From: Baffinella frigidus
Taxonomy: Eukaryota > Cryptophyceae > Cryptomonadales > Baffinellaceae
Reading direction: 5' to 3'
Assembly: GCA_026770585.1 (NCBI GenBank)
Contig: MU646425.1
Span: forward strand, 245,394-257,078
DNA length: 11,685 bases
Positions 1 to 5,778 of the stretch are shown in pieces. How positions within the stretch are numbered: position 1 is the first letter of the stretch; each line of letters begins with the position of its first letter. Under the pieces are notes generated by a model. The model was not told the DNA's origin and did no database searches. It worked only from the letters and a program-made list of their open reading frames with translations. Position numbers and translations under genes: made by a program.

Positions 1-7
1 CCCTCGG

Positions 8-418
8 TGTTTGAGAGAGCTGGCAGGAATCTGTGAGGGTGAATGAAGGACCTCTTCTCTCCGTGCTTATCTCCGATATCGAATAAAAATATTCACTTTC
101 TGCCACGTCTAAAGTTAATTATCACCCTGAAAATAAACAACTTTGGCGTGTCAAATCACAAGTGGTTACACTTTCAAGGCGGCAATCAACTTTAGAGGAG
201 GCAGAAAGTGAATATTTGTATTCGATATCGGAGATAAGTGCCGGACTGTCTCGGGTCTGCTCCTCCCGGAAAAACGTCGAGGTCCGACTTGAGGGTGCTT
301 TGAGAGAGAGAGAGAGACCTGGCAGGAATCTGTGAGGGTGAATGAAGGACCTCTTCTCTCCGAGCCGGACTGTCTTGGGTCTGCTCTTCCCGGCAAAACG
401 TTGAGGTCTGAGGGTGCT
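8..418. repeat. Tandem duplication of a ~120 bp unit, one copy interrupted by a MITE
   Basis: Copy A runs from about 8 to 62, is interrupted by the element at 67-237, and continues to about 298. Copy B runs uninterrupted from about 299 to 418. Both share the order TTTGAGAGAG, CTGGCAGGAATCTGTGAGGG, GACCTCTTCTCTCCG, CCGGACTGTCT, GGGTCTGCTC and GAGGGTGCT. Copy B has a longer GA run. The first bases of the window resemble the end of another unit, so the array may continue to the left. No coding function is apparent; the short minus-strand frames here simply read the repeat. Confidence 0.85.
67..237. mobile_element. MITE, 4-bp-TSD family, copy 1 (171 bp)
   Basis: The ends are long inverted repeats: the left arm starts TTATCTCCGATATCGAATA and continues through TATTCACTTTCTGCC for about 55 bp, and the right arm is its near-perfect reverse complement ending GGAGATAA. 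GTGC at 63-66 is repeated at 238-241 as a target-site duplication. The tandem copy at 299-418 reads GAGCCGGACTG at the same place without the insert, so it serves as an empty site. No transposase is encoded; the element must be mobilised in trans, if at all. Confidence 0.88.
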
Positions 419-436
419 GGTCCGCACCCTGAGTCA

Positions 437-542
437 CAGGGGTACCTTGTTCATAAGAAAACGCCCCCCCCCTAGGACCCTACAGGAGGGCCCTATGGTG
501 GTCCCTAGGGGGACGCGTTTTCTCATGAGCGAGGTACCCCTG
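437..542. mobile_element. MITE, CAGGGGTACC family, copy 1 (~106 bp)
   Basis: The left end CAGGGGTACCTTGTTCATAA is matched by an inverted right end reading ...CTCATGAGCGAGGTACCCCTG. The arms continue through AAGAAAACG and C-rich runs to a centre rich in CCTAGG and GGGCCC. The flanking bases are CA on the left and TA on the right, so the target duplication is uncertain. A fuller copy lies at 1686-1803 and a half copy at about 2158-2226. Confidence 0.8.
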
Positions 543-603
543 TAGACGACTTGATCACAAGGGGCAGTTTTGATGATCGTGCGCGTCTCCGTCGACTACC
601 CGG

Positions 604-905
604 GCCGTGACTTGGTCCTACCACCTCAACCCTCAACCCCTGAAACCTAAACCCTACACCCTACACCCTGCACCCTGCACCCTGAACCCTAAACCCTAAA
701 CCCTAAACCCTAAACCCTAAACCCTAAACCCTAACCCCCAAACCCTAAACCCCAAACCCTAAACCCTAAACCCTAAACCCTAAATCGCCCCGCGCCACCA
801 TCGGGGTTTGAGAGGGTTACGTCCCACCCCCTAAACCCGGAACCCTGAACCCAAAACCCTAAACCCTAAACCCTAAACCCTAAACCCTAAACCCTAAACC
901 CCCGA
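604..905 (+). repeat. Telomere-like CCCTAAA tract, interrupted
   Basis: Near-perfect CCCTAAA heptads occupy about 680-784 and 850-900, preceded by variants such as CCCTACA, CCCTGCA and CCCTCAA from 620. A short non-repeat insert (785-836, including CGCCCCGCGCCACCATCGGG) separates the two tracts. The C-rich strand is on +. I read this as interstitial or subtelomeric telomere sequence rather than a chromosome end, because unrelated DNA lies on both sides. Confidence 0.9.
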
Positions 906-960
906 ACCCGATGCAGGACTGCGAGTACACGCCACACGCCGATTCACCCTAGGCCGCACC

Positions 961-1054
961 CCGACCACTTTCTGCAACGCGGCCACTTTCGGCGTCGACC
1001 CGGCCACTTTCCGCAACCCGACCACTTTCGGTGTCGACCCGGCCACTTTCGGCG
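961..1054. repeat. Minisatellite with CGGCCACTTTCGG units
   Basis: Five copies of (C)CGRCCACTTTC(G/T/C)G are spaced about 17-22 bp apart, alternating between spacers of GCGTCGACC type and GCAACC type, which gives a dimeric period of about 40 bp. It lies directly right of the first telomere-like tract. No gene is apparent. Confidence 0.75.
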
Positions 1055-1152
1055 GCTGCTGGAATCTCACGCTCTGTGCAGGGGCATTTCGAATGCATGC
1101 ACCCTCGACGCCCCTAGGGTGGTCCCAGGCTCCTAGGAATAGGCCTGCTCTA

Positions 1153-1253
1153 TCCCTTCAATGGCGAGTAGGCGCATACGCCCTACCGTAGGGCCCTAGG
1201 ACCTGCCTAGGACCTCTTGGGGGTCAACTTTGATCCCCTCGCCACTTCAGGGC
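1153..1253. mobile_element. MITE, TA-target family, copy 1 (101 bp)
   Basis: The element begins TCCCTTCAATGGCGAG and ends CTCGCCACTTCAGGGC, imperfect inverted repeats, and is bounded by TA at 1151-1152 and 1254-1255. The internal core GCCCTACCGTAGGGCCCTAG is shared with the other three copies. TA duplication is typical of Tc1/mariner-type transposition; that assignment is inference from the TSD and no transposase is present. Confidence 0.85.
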
Positions 1254-1344
1254 TATCATAGATGGCAAGTGACTCACAGAGGCAGTGCCTGGCGACTGCC
1301 AAGCAGCCTGTCTCTCTACCAATGTCGGTATCAATAAAGGTCTA

Positions 1345-1444
1345 TCCCTCAAGTGTCCACAGGGTGAATATTCGCCCTAACTCGCCCTAGGCAGGTCCTA
1401 GGGCCCTACCGTAGGGCGAATGTGCCTACTGGCCACTTGAGAGA
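1345..1444. mobile_element. MITE, TA-target family, copy 2 (100 bp)
   Basis: The left end is TCCCTCAAGTGTCCA and the right end TGGCCACTTGAGAGA, with TA at 1343-1344 and TC (a decayed TA) at 1445-1446. The core is in the opposite orientation to copy 1, reading CCTAGGCAGGTCCTAGGGCC and then CTACCGTAGGGCG. The length is within one base of the other copies. Confidence 0.83.
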
Positions 1445-1486
1445 TCTTTTTCCAGGCAGGCTTGCGGGGAGCCTCTCGAGGCCAAG

Positions 1487-1647
1487 CCACACAGCGGACT
1501 TTGAAGGGATTTCAAATAACCCCTAAGCGACACGGCCTAGGACCCTACGGTAGGAAACCCGTAGGGGCATAGAGGGGTTCCTACGGATAACGTAACGGAA
1601 ACTCCGACGCTCAGCGCCCGAAAACCCCCTCGTGGCCCGCTGTGTGG
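1487..1647. mobile_element. Possible inverted-repeat element with CCACACAGCGG ends
   Basis: CCACACAGCGGACTT at 1487 faces its inverted partner GGCCCGCTGTGTGG ending at 1647. The right half (1581-1647) reappears in inverse orientation at 7587-7655, including TTTTCGGGC and AGTTTCCGTTAC, showing that it belongs to a dispersed family. The interior holds CCTAGGACCCTACGGTAGG. No clear target duplication is visible, so the outer boundary is uncertain. Confidence 0.5.
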
Positions 1648-1685
1648 AGGGAGGTAGAGAGAGAGACCTTTCCGAATAACGAGTA

Positions 1686-1803
1686 CAGGGGTACCTCGCT
1701 CATAAGAAAGCGCCCCCCCCCCTAGGACCACCATAGGGCCCTAGGCATAGGCCTACTGCTGGGTCCTAGGGGGAGGCGCTTTCTTATGAGCGAGTAACCC
1801 CTG
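1686..1803. mobile_element. MITE, CAGGGGTACC family, copy 2 (118 bp)
   Basis: The left end CAGGGGTACCTCGCTCATAA is mirrored by a right end ...TTATGAGCGAGTAACCCCTG. The arms extend through AAGAAAGCGCC and C/G runs. TA flanks both ends (1684-1685 and 1804-1805), consistent with a TA duplication. The centre carries CCTAGGACCACCATAGGGCC. CAGGG-like termini would also fit hAT elements, but no 8-bp duplication is seen. Confidence 0.83.
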
Positions 1804-1805
1804 TA

Positions 1806-2050
1806 CCAACACGGCCGCCATGAATGCTCCTTACTCGCGCGAAACTCGCATCGCTGCGGTTTTTGGTGTCGGATGCAGGGTCCAAGGCACACCAGGGGAG
1901 GTGACTCGTTTTCGCAGCAGAGTCCCAGCGCTCACTCTGTACTTCAAACAGAGACTTGACGGAGGTTTGATCAACATTATTCTTCACCAAGCATGGAGCA
2001 AGTACAGAGGCGACTCGAAATGAAGGACACGTTACGCCAAAGGGTCCTAC
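1806..2050. other. Non-repeat stretch between MITEs, coding status unclear
   Basis: About 245 bases of unique-looking DNA. A 67-codon plus-strand frame begins at the ATG at 1820, inside a good initiation context (GGCCGCCATGAA), and ends at 2023; part of a longer open minus-strand frame (1784-2293) covers the same bases. Neither product resembles a family I know, and the ATG context is part of a dispersed repeat, so I do not call a gene. Confidence 0.25.
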
Positions 2051-2054
2051 AGTA

Positions 2055-2155
2055 TCCCTTAAGTGGCCAGTAGGCTGATACGCCCTACCGTAGGGCCCTA
2101 GGACCTGCCTAGAACCTCTTGGCGGTCCATTTCGACCGCCTCGCCACTTAAGGGA
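2055..2155. mobile_element. MITE, TA-target family, copy 3 (101 bp)
   Basis: This is the best-preserved copy. It begins TCCCTTAAGTGGCCAG and ends CTCGCCACTTAAGGGA, with TA at 2053-2054 and 2156-2157. The core GCCCTACCGTAGGGCCCTAG is in the same orientation as copy 1. It abuts the half copy of the CAGGGG family at 2158-2226 and may have inserted into it. Confidence 0.88.
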
Positions 2156-2157
2156 TA

Positions 2158-2226
2158 TAGGCCTACGCCTAGGGTCCTGTGGTGGTCCTAGGGAGAGGGC
2201 GTTTTCTTGTGAGCGAGGTGCCCCTG
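2158..2226. mobile_element. CAGGGGTACC-family MITE, right half only
   Basis: The sequence TAGGCCTACGCCTAGGGTCC, then a CCTAGGG run, GGGCGTTTTCTTGTGAGCGA and GGTGCCCCTG matches the right half of the 1686-1803 element. A matching left half is not recognisable; GGTCCTACAG before 2053 may be a remnant. The simplest reading is disruption by the TA-family element at 2055-2155. Confidence 0.65.
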
Positions 2227-2264
2227 AACACGAACCCCTGCAGGAGCCTATGGTAAACCCGTTT

Positions 2265-2442
2265 ATTCTGATCGCCACCAACATGGCCACCATGAACAGC
2301 CCCGCCGGCAGGCTCTTGAGCGCCCGCGTGACCGGTCACGCGGACGCCGAAGCCAACTGTCCGAGGTGACTGCCTTGTCATGTTCCGTCGAGTTTGACAT
2401 GAGAAACCCTTCTGATCGCCACCAACATGGCCACCATGAACC
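2265..2442. repeat. Dispersed short repeat around CCAACATGGCCACCATGAA
   Basis: TTCTGATCGCCACCAACATG followed by GCCACCATGAAC occurs at 2265-2297 and again at 2410-2442. Shorter relatives occur at 1806-1824 (CCAACACGGCCGCCATGAA) and 2558-2578 (CCAACACTGCCGCCATG). All are direct repeats. They resemble optimal translation-start context (GCCACCATG) but no shared protein follows the ATGs. Between two copies lies a perfect 20-bp palindrome, CCGCGTGACCGGTCACGCGG, at 2324-2343. Confidence 0.75.
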
Positions 2443-2470
2443 CTGCAGCACCTGAAGCGACTGTCTGGGC

Positions 2471-2550
2471 CAGCGAGAGAGAGAGACAGAGAGACAGAGA
2501 GAGACCGAGAGAGACAGAAAGAGAGAAAGAGAGATAAAGAGACAGAGCCT
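2471..2550. repeat. GA/GACA-rich purine tract
   Basis: About 80 bases of GAGAGACAGAGAGACAGAGA and variants, almost pure purine on +. This is low-complexity DNA; frames reading it as Ser/Leu-rich protein are artefacts. Confidence 0.85.
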
Positions 2551-2633
2551 TTACTATTACCAACACTGCCGCCATGTGTGCACCCCCACGGAGGATGTGT
2601 CTGATCAGGACCAATAAAGAAGCCGCGTGCACT

Positions 2634-2831
2634 CTACAGCCAGGAGGCGGTCGGGCTGCGCTCGGTGTGAGTCCGCATGTGGGCCGTGAGGCTGCCGGGC
2701 TCGGAGAAGGATTTGCCACACATCGTGCACTCCCTGACCGCCCCTTTCTTTCTCGGCGGCCCACCATCATGCTCATTTTTTTCCTCCCCATCATTACCCT
2801 CTTCCCGAAGCCGCTTTCTCTCTAGCGCCAT
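2634..2831 (-). CDS. Small single C2H2 zinc-finger protein or terminal exon
   Basis: A 65-residue frame starts at the ATG complementary to 2829-2831 and ends at the stop complementary to 2634-2636. Residues 35-55 form a textbook C2H2 finger: C35 and C38, twelve residues including GKSFSEPGSLTA, then H51 and H55, followed by THTERSP, a decayed version of the classical TGEKP linker. C2H2 fingers bind DNA or other macromolecules through zinc in the nucleus. The N-terminal part is highly charged (RKRLREEGNDGEEKNEHDGG) with a possible nuclear localisation signal, PPRKK, at 25-29. A single finger is short for this family, and the reading ends soon after the linker, so this may be one exon or a truncated relic of a multi-finger gene. 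The start codon is uncertain; an acceptor further upstream could replace it. I am confident of the finger, less so of the gene model. Confidence 0.6.
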   Translation of the reverse strand: MALERKRLREEGNDGEEKNEHDGGPPRKKGAVRECTMCGKSFSEPGSLTAHMRTHTERSPTASWL

Positions 2832-2926
2832 GAATTAATTAAGGCTCGTTTTCGCCCTTGGATGTCAAACTGGTCAAACACTGGCTTGGATGGTGGAGCC
2901 ATTTCCGAGGCTCATCACCTTGAAGC
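2832..2926. other. Short spacer between divergent coding candidates
   Basis: About 95 non-repeat bases lie between the minus-strand zinc-finger ORF and the plus-strand candidate exon at 2927. If both are genes they are divergently arranged and this would be a shared 5' region. An AT-rich TTAATTAA lies at 2835. I cannot identify a core promoter motif. Confidence 0.3.
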
Positions 2927-3397
2927 ATGCAGGAGGAGCCCATAATGGGCGGCGCTCGCCCTGCATGCATCTCTCAACAAGAGCACGCTGCGAATCCTGA
3001 ACGTTGCGCAGCGCACTGCTCGCTGCTCGCTCGCCTGCAATCAGCGACCATGCACCGTGCAGAACATAGGCACGTCGACAGGATCCCCGCTTCACCTCTC
3101 AGCGCATCTGGGCGCCCTGCAAACTCGCGTCCGCGTCAAAGAAGCACGGCCACCCACGCATGGGTCGGAGCTGCAGTGCTTGCTATGGTTTGCAGCTCTG
3201 CACTCTCCTCGGCACCACTTTTTGAGGCCGGCGTGGAGAAGGCCGGTGTGGGGAGGTTGGAGCGCGTTGGCAACAGGGGGTGCGCGGGAAGCTGGGTGCG
3301 CGGGGCTGGGGGGCTGGGGGGGGGGCTGAGGCTGCGCGGGGGAGGGACGAAGGCGATAGGCGGTTCGGACGAGCACTTCTCGTACGAGGACCAGCTG
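2927..3397 (+). CDS. Candidate first exon: hydrophobic leader, Gly-rich LRLRGGG segment
   Basis: An open frame from the ATG at 2927 (or, more plausibly, the second ATG at 3050, residue 42) runs to a consensus splice donor, CAGCTG|GTGAGT, at 3397/3398, exiting in phase 0 after residue 157; read-through would stop three codons later. Residues 79-98 (WVGAAVLAMVCSSALSSAPL) form a hydrophobic segment suited to a signal peptide or anchor, preceded by a basic Arg-rich stretch. A Gly/Arg-rich part follows (about 110-140) ending in LRLRGGG, then IGGSDEHFSYEDQL. LRLRGG equals the C-terminal tail of ubiquitin, but no ubiquitin fold precedes it, so I treat it as coincidence or a leader-associated motif. 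I recognise no family. Downstream exons are not found; the following DNA is filled with inverted-repeat elements. Confidence 0.45.
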
Positions 3398-3425
3398 GTG
3401 AGTCGCTAAGAAAGGGGCTGGGGGG

Positions 3426-3792
3426 CCACCAGCAACCCGTAGCAGCTTTTACCGGATCCTTTGAAGAATTTCATGAGCGGGACGACTCAATTTAAACCGT
3501 GTTTTTGCTATCTTGGGATGGGTTTTCGTATATATTAAGGCTGTGTCGAAGCTAATCTAGCAAAATAAGAGAGTCACCACCCTTAAGATAGCATAAAAGG
3601 CGGTTTAAATTGAGTCGCCCCGCACACTAAATTCGGGAATGAATTTTTTTTGGGCAAATTCGTAGGACCCTACGGTAGGGAAACCTAGGGGCCTGGGAAT
3701 TGCTGACGGGAGATACGGCCAGATATGTCCGCTTTGGCTGAAATTTACTACAGTACCCGATCCGGATAAAAGCTGCAACGTGTTGCTGGTGG
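3426..3792. mobile_element. Outer inverted-repeat element containing another element
   Basis: CCACCAGCAACCCGTAGCAG, continuing CTTTTACCGGATCC (3426-3459), is matched in inverse orientation at 3759-3792 by GATCCGGATAAAAGCTGC and then AACGTGTTGCTGGTGG. The arms are about 34 bp and 367 bp apart end to end. A second TIR pair lies inside (3466-3634), so this looks like a nested insertion. The unshared interior at 3660-3700 carries GTAGGACCCTACGGTAGGG, a palindromic motif also seen at 1537-1553. No clear target duplication. Confidence 0.6.
3466..3634. mobile_element. MITE-like element with CGACTCAATTTAAACCG TIR (~169 bp)
   Basis: The left arm GAATTTCATGAGCGGGACGA, continuing CTCAATTTAAACCG and on to GCTATCTT, pairs with a right arm reading AAGATAGC...CGGTTTAAATTGAGTCG...CTAAATTC. 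The match is strongest over about 38 bp and probably extends to 50. The interior is AT-rich and encodes nothing. I could not identify a target duplication, so the ends are approximate. Confidence 0.75.
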
Positions 3793-3816
3793 GGGCAGGG
3801 CATGCGCCTTGGGGCC

Positions 3817-4080
3817 CTCAACCCTAAACCATAAACCATTGACCATAAACCCCAAACCTAAAACCTAAAACCCCAGACCATAAATCATGAACCAGAAATT
3901 ATAAGCCTCAAACCTCAAACCCTAAACCCTATACCCTAAACTTCAAACCCTAAACCCTAAACCCCAACCCCCAAACTATAAACCATAAACCATAAACCAT
4001 AAACCATAAACCATAAACCATAAACCATAAACCATAAACCCCAAACCCTAAACCATAAACCCGAAACCCCAAACCGCAAC
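3817..4080 (+). repeat. Telomere-like heptads, CCATAAA-dominated
   Basis: Heptads of CCCTAAA, CCTCAAA and CCCCAAA types surround an uninterrupted CCATAAA array at about 3979-4037 (around nine copies). The seven-base period and the C-rich plus strand are kept although the unit differs from the telomere consensus by one base. Confidence 0.88.
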
Positions 4081-4092
4081 TCTGAACCGCAG

Positions 4093-4161
4093 GAGCTGAA
4101 CCGGTTCGCGGGGTACAACGAGCGGCGCAAGGAGCTCAAGCAGGAGCTTGCGGACGCGACG
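4093..4161 (+). pseudogene. Exon-like fragment, charged helical peptide, copy 1
   Basis: After a possible acceptor ACCGCAG|GAG, 23 codons are open and include GYNERRKELKQEL, a charged Lys/Glu-rich helix likely to form a coiled coil. A GT at 4162 could act as donor. In the second copy the frame continues past this point as TVPSPIFKPKL, so the true exon may be longer. A MITE begins four bases after the last codon (4165) with its duplicated target GGTC covering the exon/intron junction. Degenerate telomere repeats precede the fragment. Whether it is still expressed is unknown. Confidence 0.45.
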
Positions 4162-4164
4162 GTC

Positions 4165-4319
4165 TCATCCGGGAACATGTTTAATTTACAATAACGTGGG
4201 ACTATGAAACCAGATTCTGCCCTCAACAAATTTACTTAGGGCCCTAGTCAATCTTCTCCCCAACTCCTATGAACACATAGGGATCCATTTTCTTTTAGAT
4301 TAAGCATGTCCCCGGACGA
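4165..4319. mobile_element. MITE, 4-bp-TSD family, copy 2 (155 bp)
   Basis: The left end TCATCCGGGAACATGTTTAA and the inverted right end TTAAGCATGTCCCCGGACGA match at about 17 of 21 positions. GGTC at 4161-4164 is repeated at 4320-4323. Removing the element and one GGTC restores ACGGTCCCCAGCCC, the sequence of the second exon copy at 4549-4562, which verifies the insertion. The interior encodes nothing. Confidence 0.88.
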
Positions 4320-4360
4320 GGTCCCCAGCCCTGAACCCGAAACCCGAAACCCGATCCCCA

Positions 4361-4580
4361 TCGCGGGGTACAACGAGCTTATCCGGGAACAAGTATTTTT
4401 CTTTTAAAAAATCCGCACGAAAATTACCACACAATTGCTTCGGACGTGACCAGTTGTGTAGTAATTTTCATTGCCAGCTTTTAAAAGAAAAATACTTGTT
4501 CCCGGATAAGAGCGGCGCAAGGAGCTCAAGCAGGAGCTTGCTGACGCGACGGTCCCCAGCCCCATCTTCAAACCCAAGCT
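4361..4580 (+). pseudogene. Second copy of the GYNERRKELKQEL exon, interrupted by a MITE
   Basis: TCGCGGGGTACAACGAG at 4361 matches copy 1, is broken by the element at 4379-4509, and resumes with GAGCGGCGCAAGGAGCTCAA at 4510. Without the insert it reads the same peptide through ELADAT and continues in frame as VPSPIFKPKL to about 4580, ending at a T-run. The 5' part, including the acceptor, is missing. The duplicated continuation VLSPIFKPKLG at 4782-4817 suggests the tail was coding. With a MITE in it this copy cannot encode the original peptide. Confidence 0.6.
4379..4509. mobile_element. MITE, 4-bp-TSD family, copy 3 (131 bp), inserted in an exon copy
   Basis: Perfect-looking terminal inverted repeats of about 31 bp begin TTATCCGGGAACAAGTATTT and end AAATACTTGTTCCCGGATAA. 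GAGC at 4375-4378 is repeated at 4510-4513. A second, internal inverted pair, GAAAATTACCACACAA and TTGTGTAGTAATTTTC, is shared with the element at 8651-8791. The intact exon copy at 4093-4161 supplies the empty site (AACGAGCGGC). Confidence 0.92.
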
Positions 4581-4675
4581 TTTTTTTTTAGAGCCCTGCG
4601 TCTCGATCATCTCTCCCCCTCCATAGCTTGTGCCGTCGGTTTATCAACTTAGTAAAGCTCGCTTGGACCCAGCCC
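4581..4675. other. Non-repeat spacer
   Basis: A T-run and about 95 bases of mixed sequence between the broken exon copy and the next heptad block. I see no gene or recognisable motif here. Confidence 0.5.
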
Positions 4676-5175
4676 TGCACTCGAAACCCGAAACCCGAAA
4701 CCCGAAACCCGAAACCCGAAAACTGAACTCCGAAACGTTGAACCCGAAACCTGAAACTCCAAAACCCAAACCCTAAACGATACGGTCCTCAGCCCCATCT
4801 TCAAACCCAAGCTGGGCCCTGGACCCTAAACCCTAAACCCTGAACACTCAGCCCTGAACCCTAAACCTTACACTCGAAACCTTGAACACTCAACACTACA
4901 CACTACACACTACACACTACACACTACACACTACACACTTGACACAACACACTACACACTACACACTACACACCACACACTACACACTACACACTTCACA
5001 CTACACACGAAACCTTCAACCCCAACCCCGAAAACCCAAACCCCAAAACCCAAAACCCAAACCGTAAACCCAAACCCCCAAGACCCAAACCCCAAAACCC
5101 AAAACCCAAACCGTAAACCCAAACCCCCGAAACCCAAACCCCAAAACCCCAAACCCAAACCCTAAACCCTAACTC
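4676..5175 (+). repeat. Heptad blocks: CCCGAAA, then ACACTAC, then CCCAAAA-type
   Basis: Successive arrays show different homogenised units: CCCGAAA at about 4684-4720, CCCTAAA/CCCTGAA variants around 4820-4885, ACACTAC at 4890-5008 with minor interruptions, and a CCCAAACC/CCCAAAAC mixture at 5009-5165 containing two near-identical ~55 bp stretches (each with ACCGTAAACCCAAACCCC). A third copy of the exon-tail sequence, ACGGTCCTCAGCCCCATCTT, lies at 4782-4801, embedded in the repeat. Confidence 0.88.
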
Positions 5176-5183
5176 TACCGCAG

Positions 5184-5228
5184 GCTGCGGCGGATTCGTT
5201 TCGGGACGCGGCGGACGAGGCCTGGCCC
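5184..5228 (+). pseudogene. Exon-like fragment AAADSFRDAADEAW
   Basis: Following CTCTACCGCAG, a good acceptor, GC-rich codons read AAADSFRDAADEAW and then merge into CCCTAAACC repeats without a donor. The sharp contrast in composition with the heptads on both sides is why I call it an exon remnant. No family recognised. Confidence 0.35.
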
Positions 5229-5714
5229 CTAAACCCCAAAACCCCGAATCCGAAACCCGAAACCCGGAACCCGAAACCCGAGACCCGAGACCCGGAATCC
5301 GAAACCCGGAATCCGAAATCCGGAATCCGAAACCCGAGACCTGGAATCCGAAAGCCGAAACCCGGAATCCGAAACCCGGAATCCGAAACCCGAAACCCGG
5401 AATCCGGAATCCGAGACCCGGAATCCGAAACCCGAGACCCGGAATCCGAAACCCGAGACCCGGAATCCGAAACCCGAGACCCGGAATCCGAAACCGAGAC
5501 CCGGAATCCGAAACCCGGAATCCGAAACCCGAGACCCGGAAACCGAAACCCGAAACCCGAAACCCGGAACCCGGAACCCGAATCCCGGAACCCAAAACCC
5601 AAAACCCGGGACCCGAAACCAGAAACCCGGAACCCGAAACCCGGAATCCGACACCCGGAACCCGAAACCCGAAACCCGGAACCCGAAATCCGAAACCCGA
5701 AACCCGAAACCTGA
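5229..5714 (+). repeat. CCCGAAA/CCCGGAA/TCCGAAA heptad array with 21-bp higher order
   Basis: Almost 490 bases of seven-base units. In about 5400-5520 a 21-bp trimer, CCGAAACCCGAGACCCGGAA plus T, repeats several times. The opposite strand gives long open frames of FGFRVSGFGFRV type because a heptad period keeps frames open; these are artefacts, not proteins. Confidence 0.9.
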
Positions 5715-5739
5715 CGCCCTAAATCCTAATTTTGGAACC

Positions 5740-5778
<39 letters not shown>

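Noticed and set aside
604-905. A true chromosome end
   Set aside because: Telomere-type heptads are flanked on both sides by unrelated DNA and recur as interstitial blocks through the window, so this is not a terminus.
1784-2293. 169-residue minus-strand frame
   Set aside because: It spans two MITEs and one dispersed repeat. Only about 70 residues lie in unique DNA and I recognise nothing in them.
2378-2794. 138-residue minus-strand frame including Leu/Ser runs
   Set aside because: Its C-terminal part translates the GA tract and the dispersed repeat; the overlapping frame with the C2H2 finger is the convincing one.
3280-3376. Alternative frames over the Gly/Arg-rich region of the candidate exon
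   Set aside because: GC-rich sequence keeps several frames open; only the 2927 frame combines a hydrophobic leader with a consensus donor at its end.
4882-5067. Plus-strand frame of His/Tyr/Thr repeats
   Set aside because: Translation of the ACACTAC array; low-complexity artefact.
4996-5744. Three overlapping long minus-strand frames with FGFRVSGFGFRV-type repeats (146-199 residues)
   Set aside because: All three frames are open because a heptad repeat without stop words reads the same in every frame; the peptides are only translations of CCCGAAA-type repeats.
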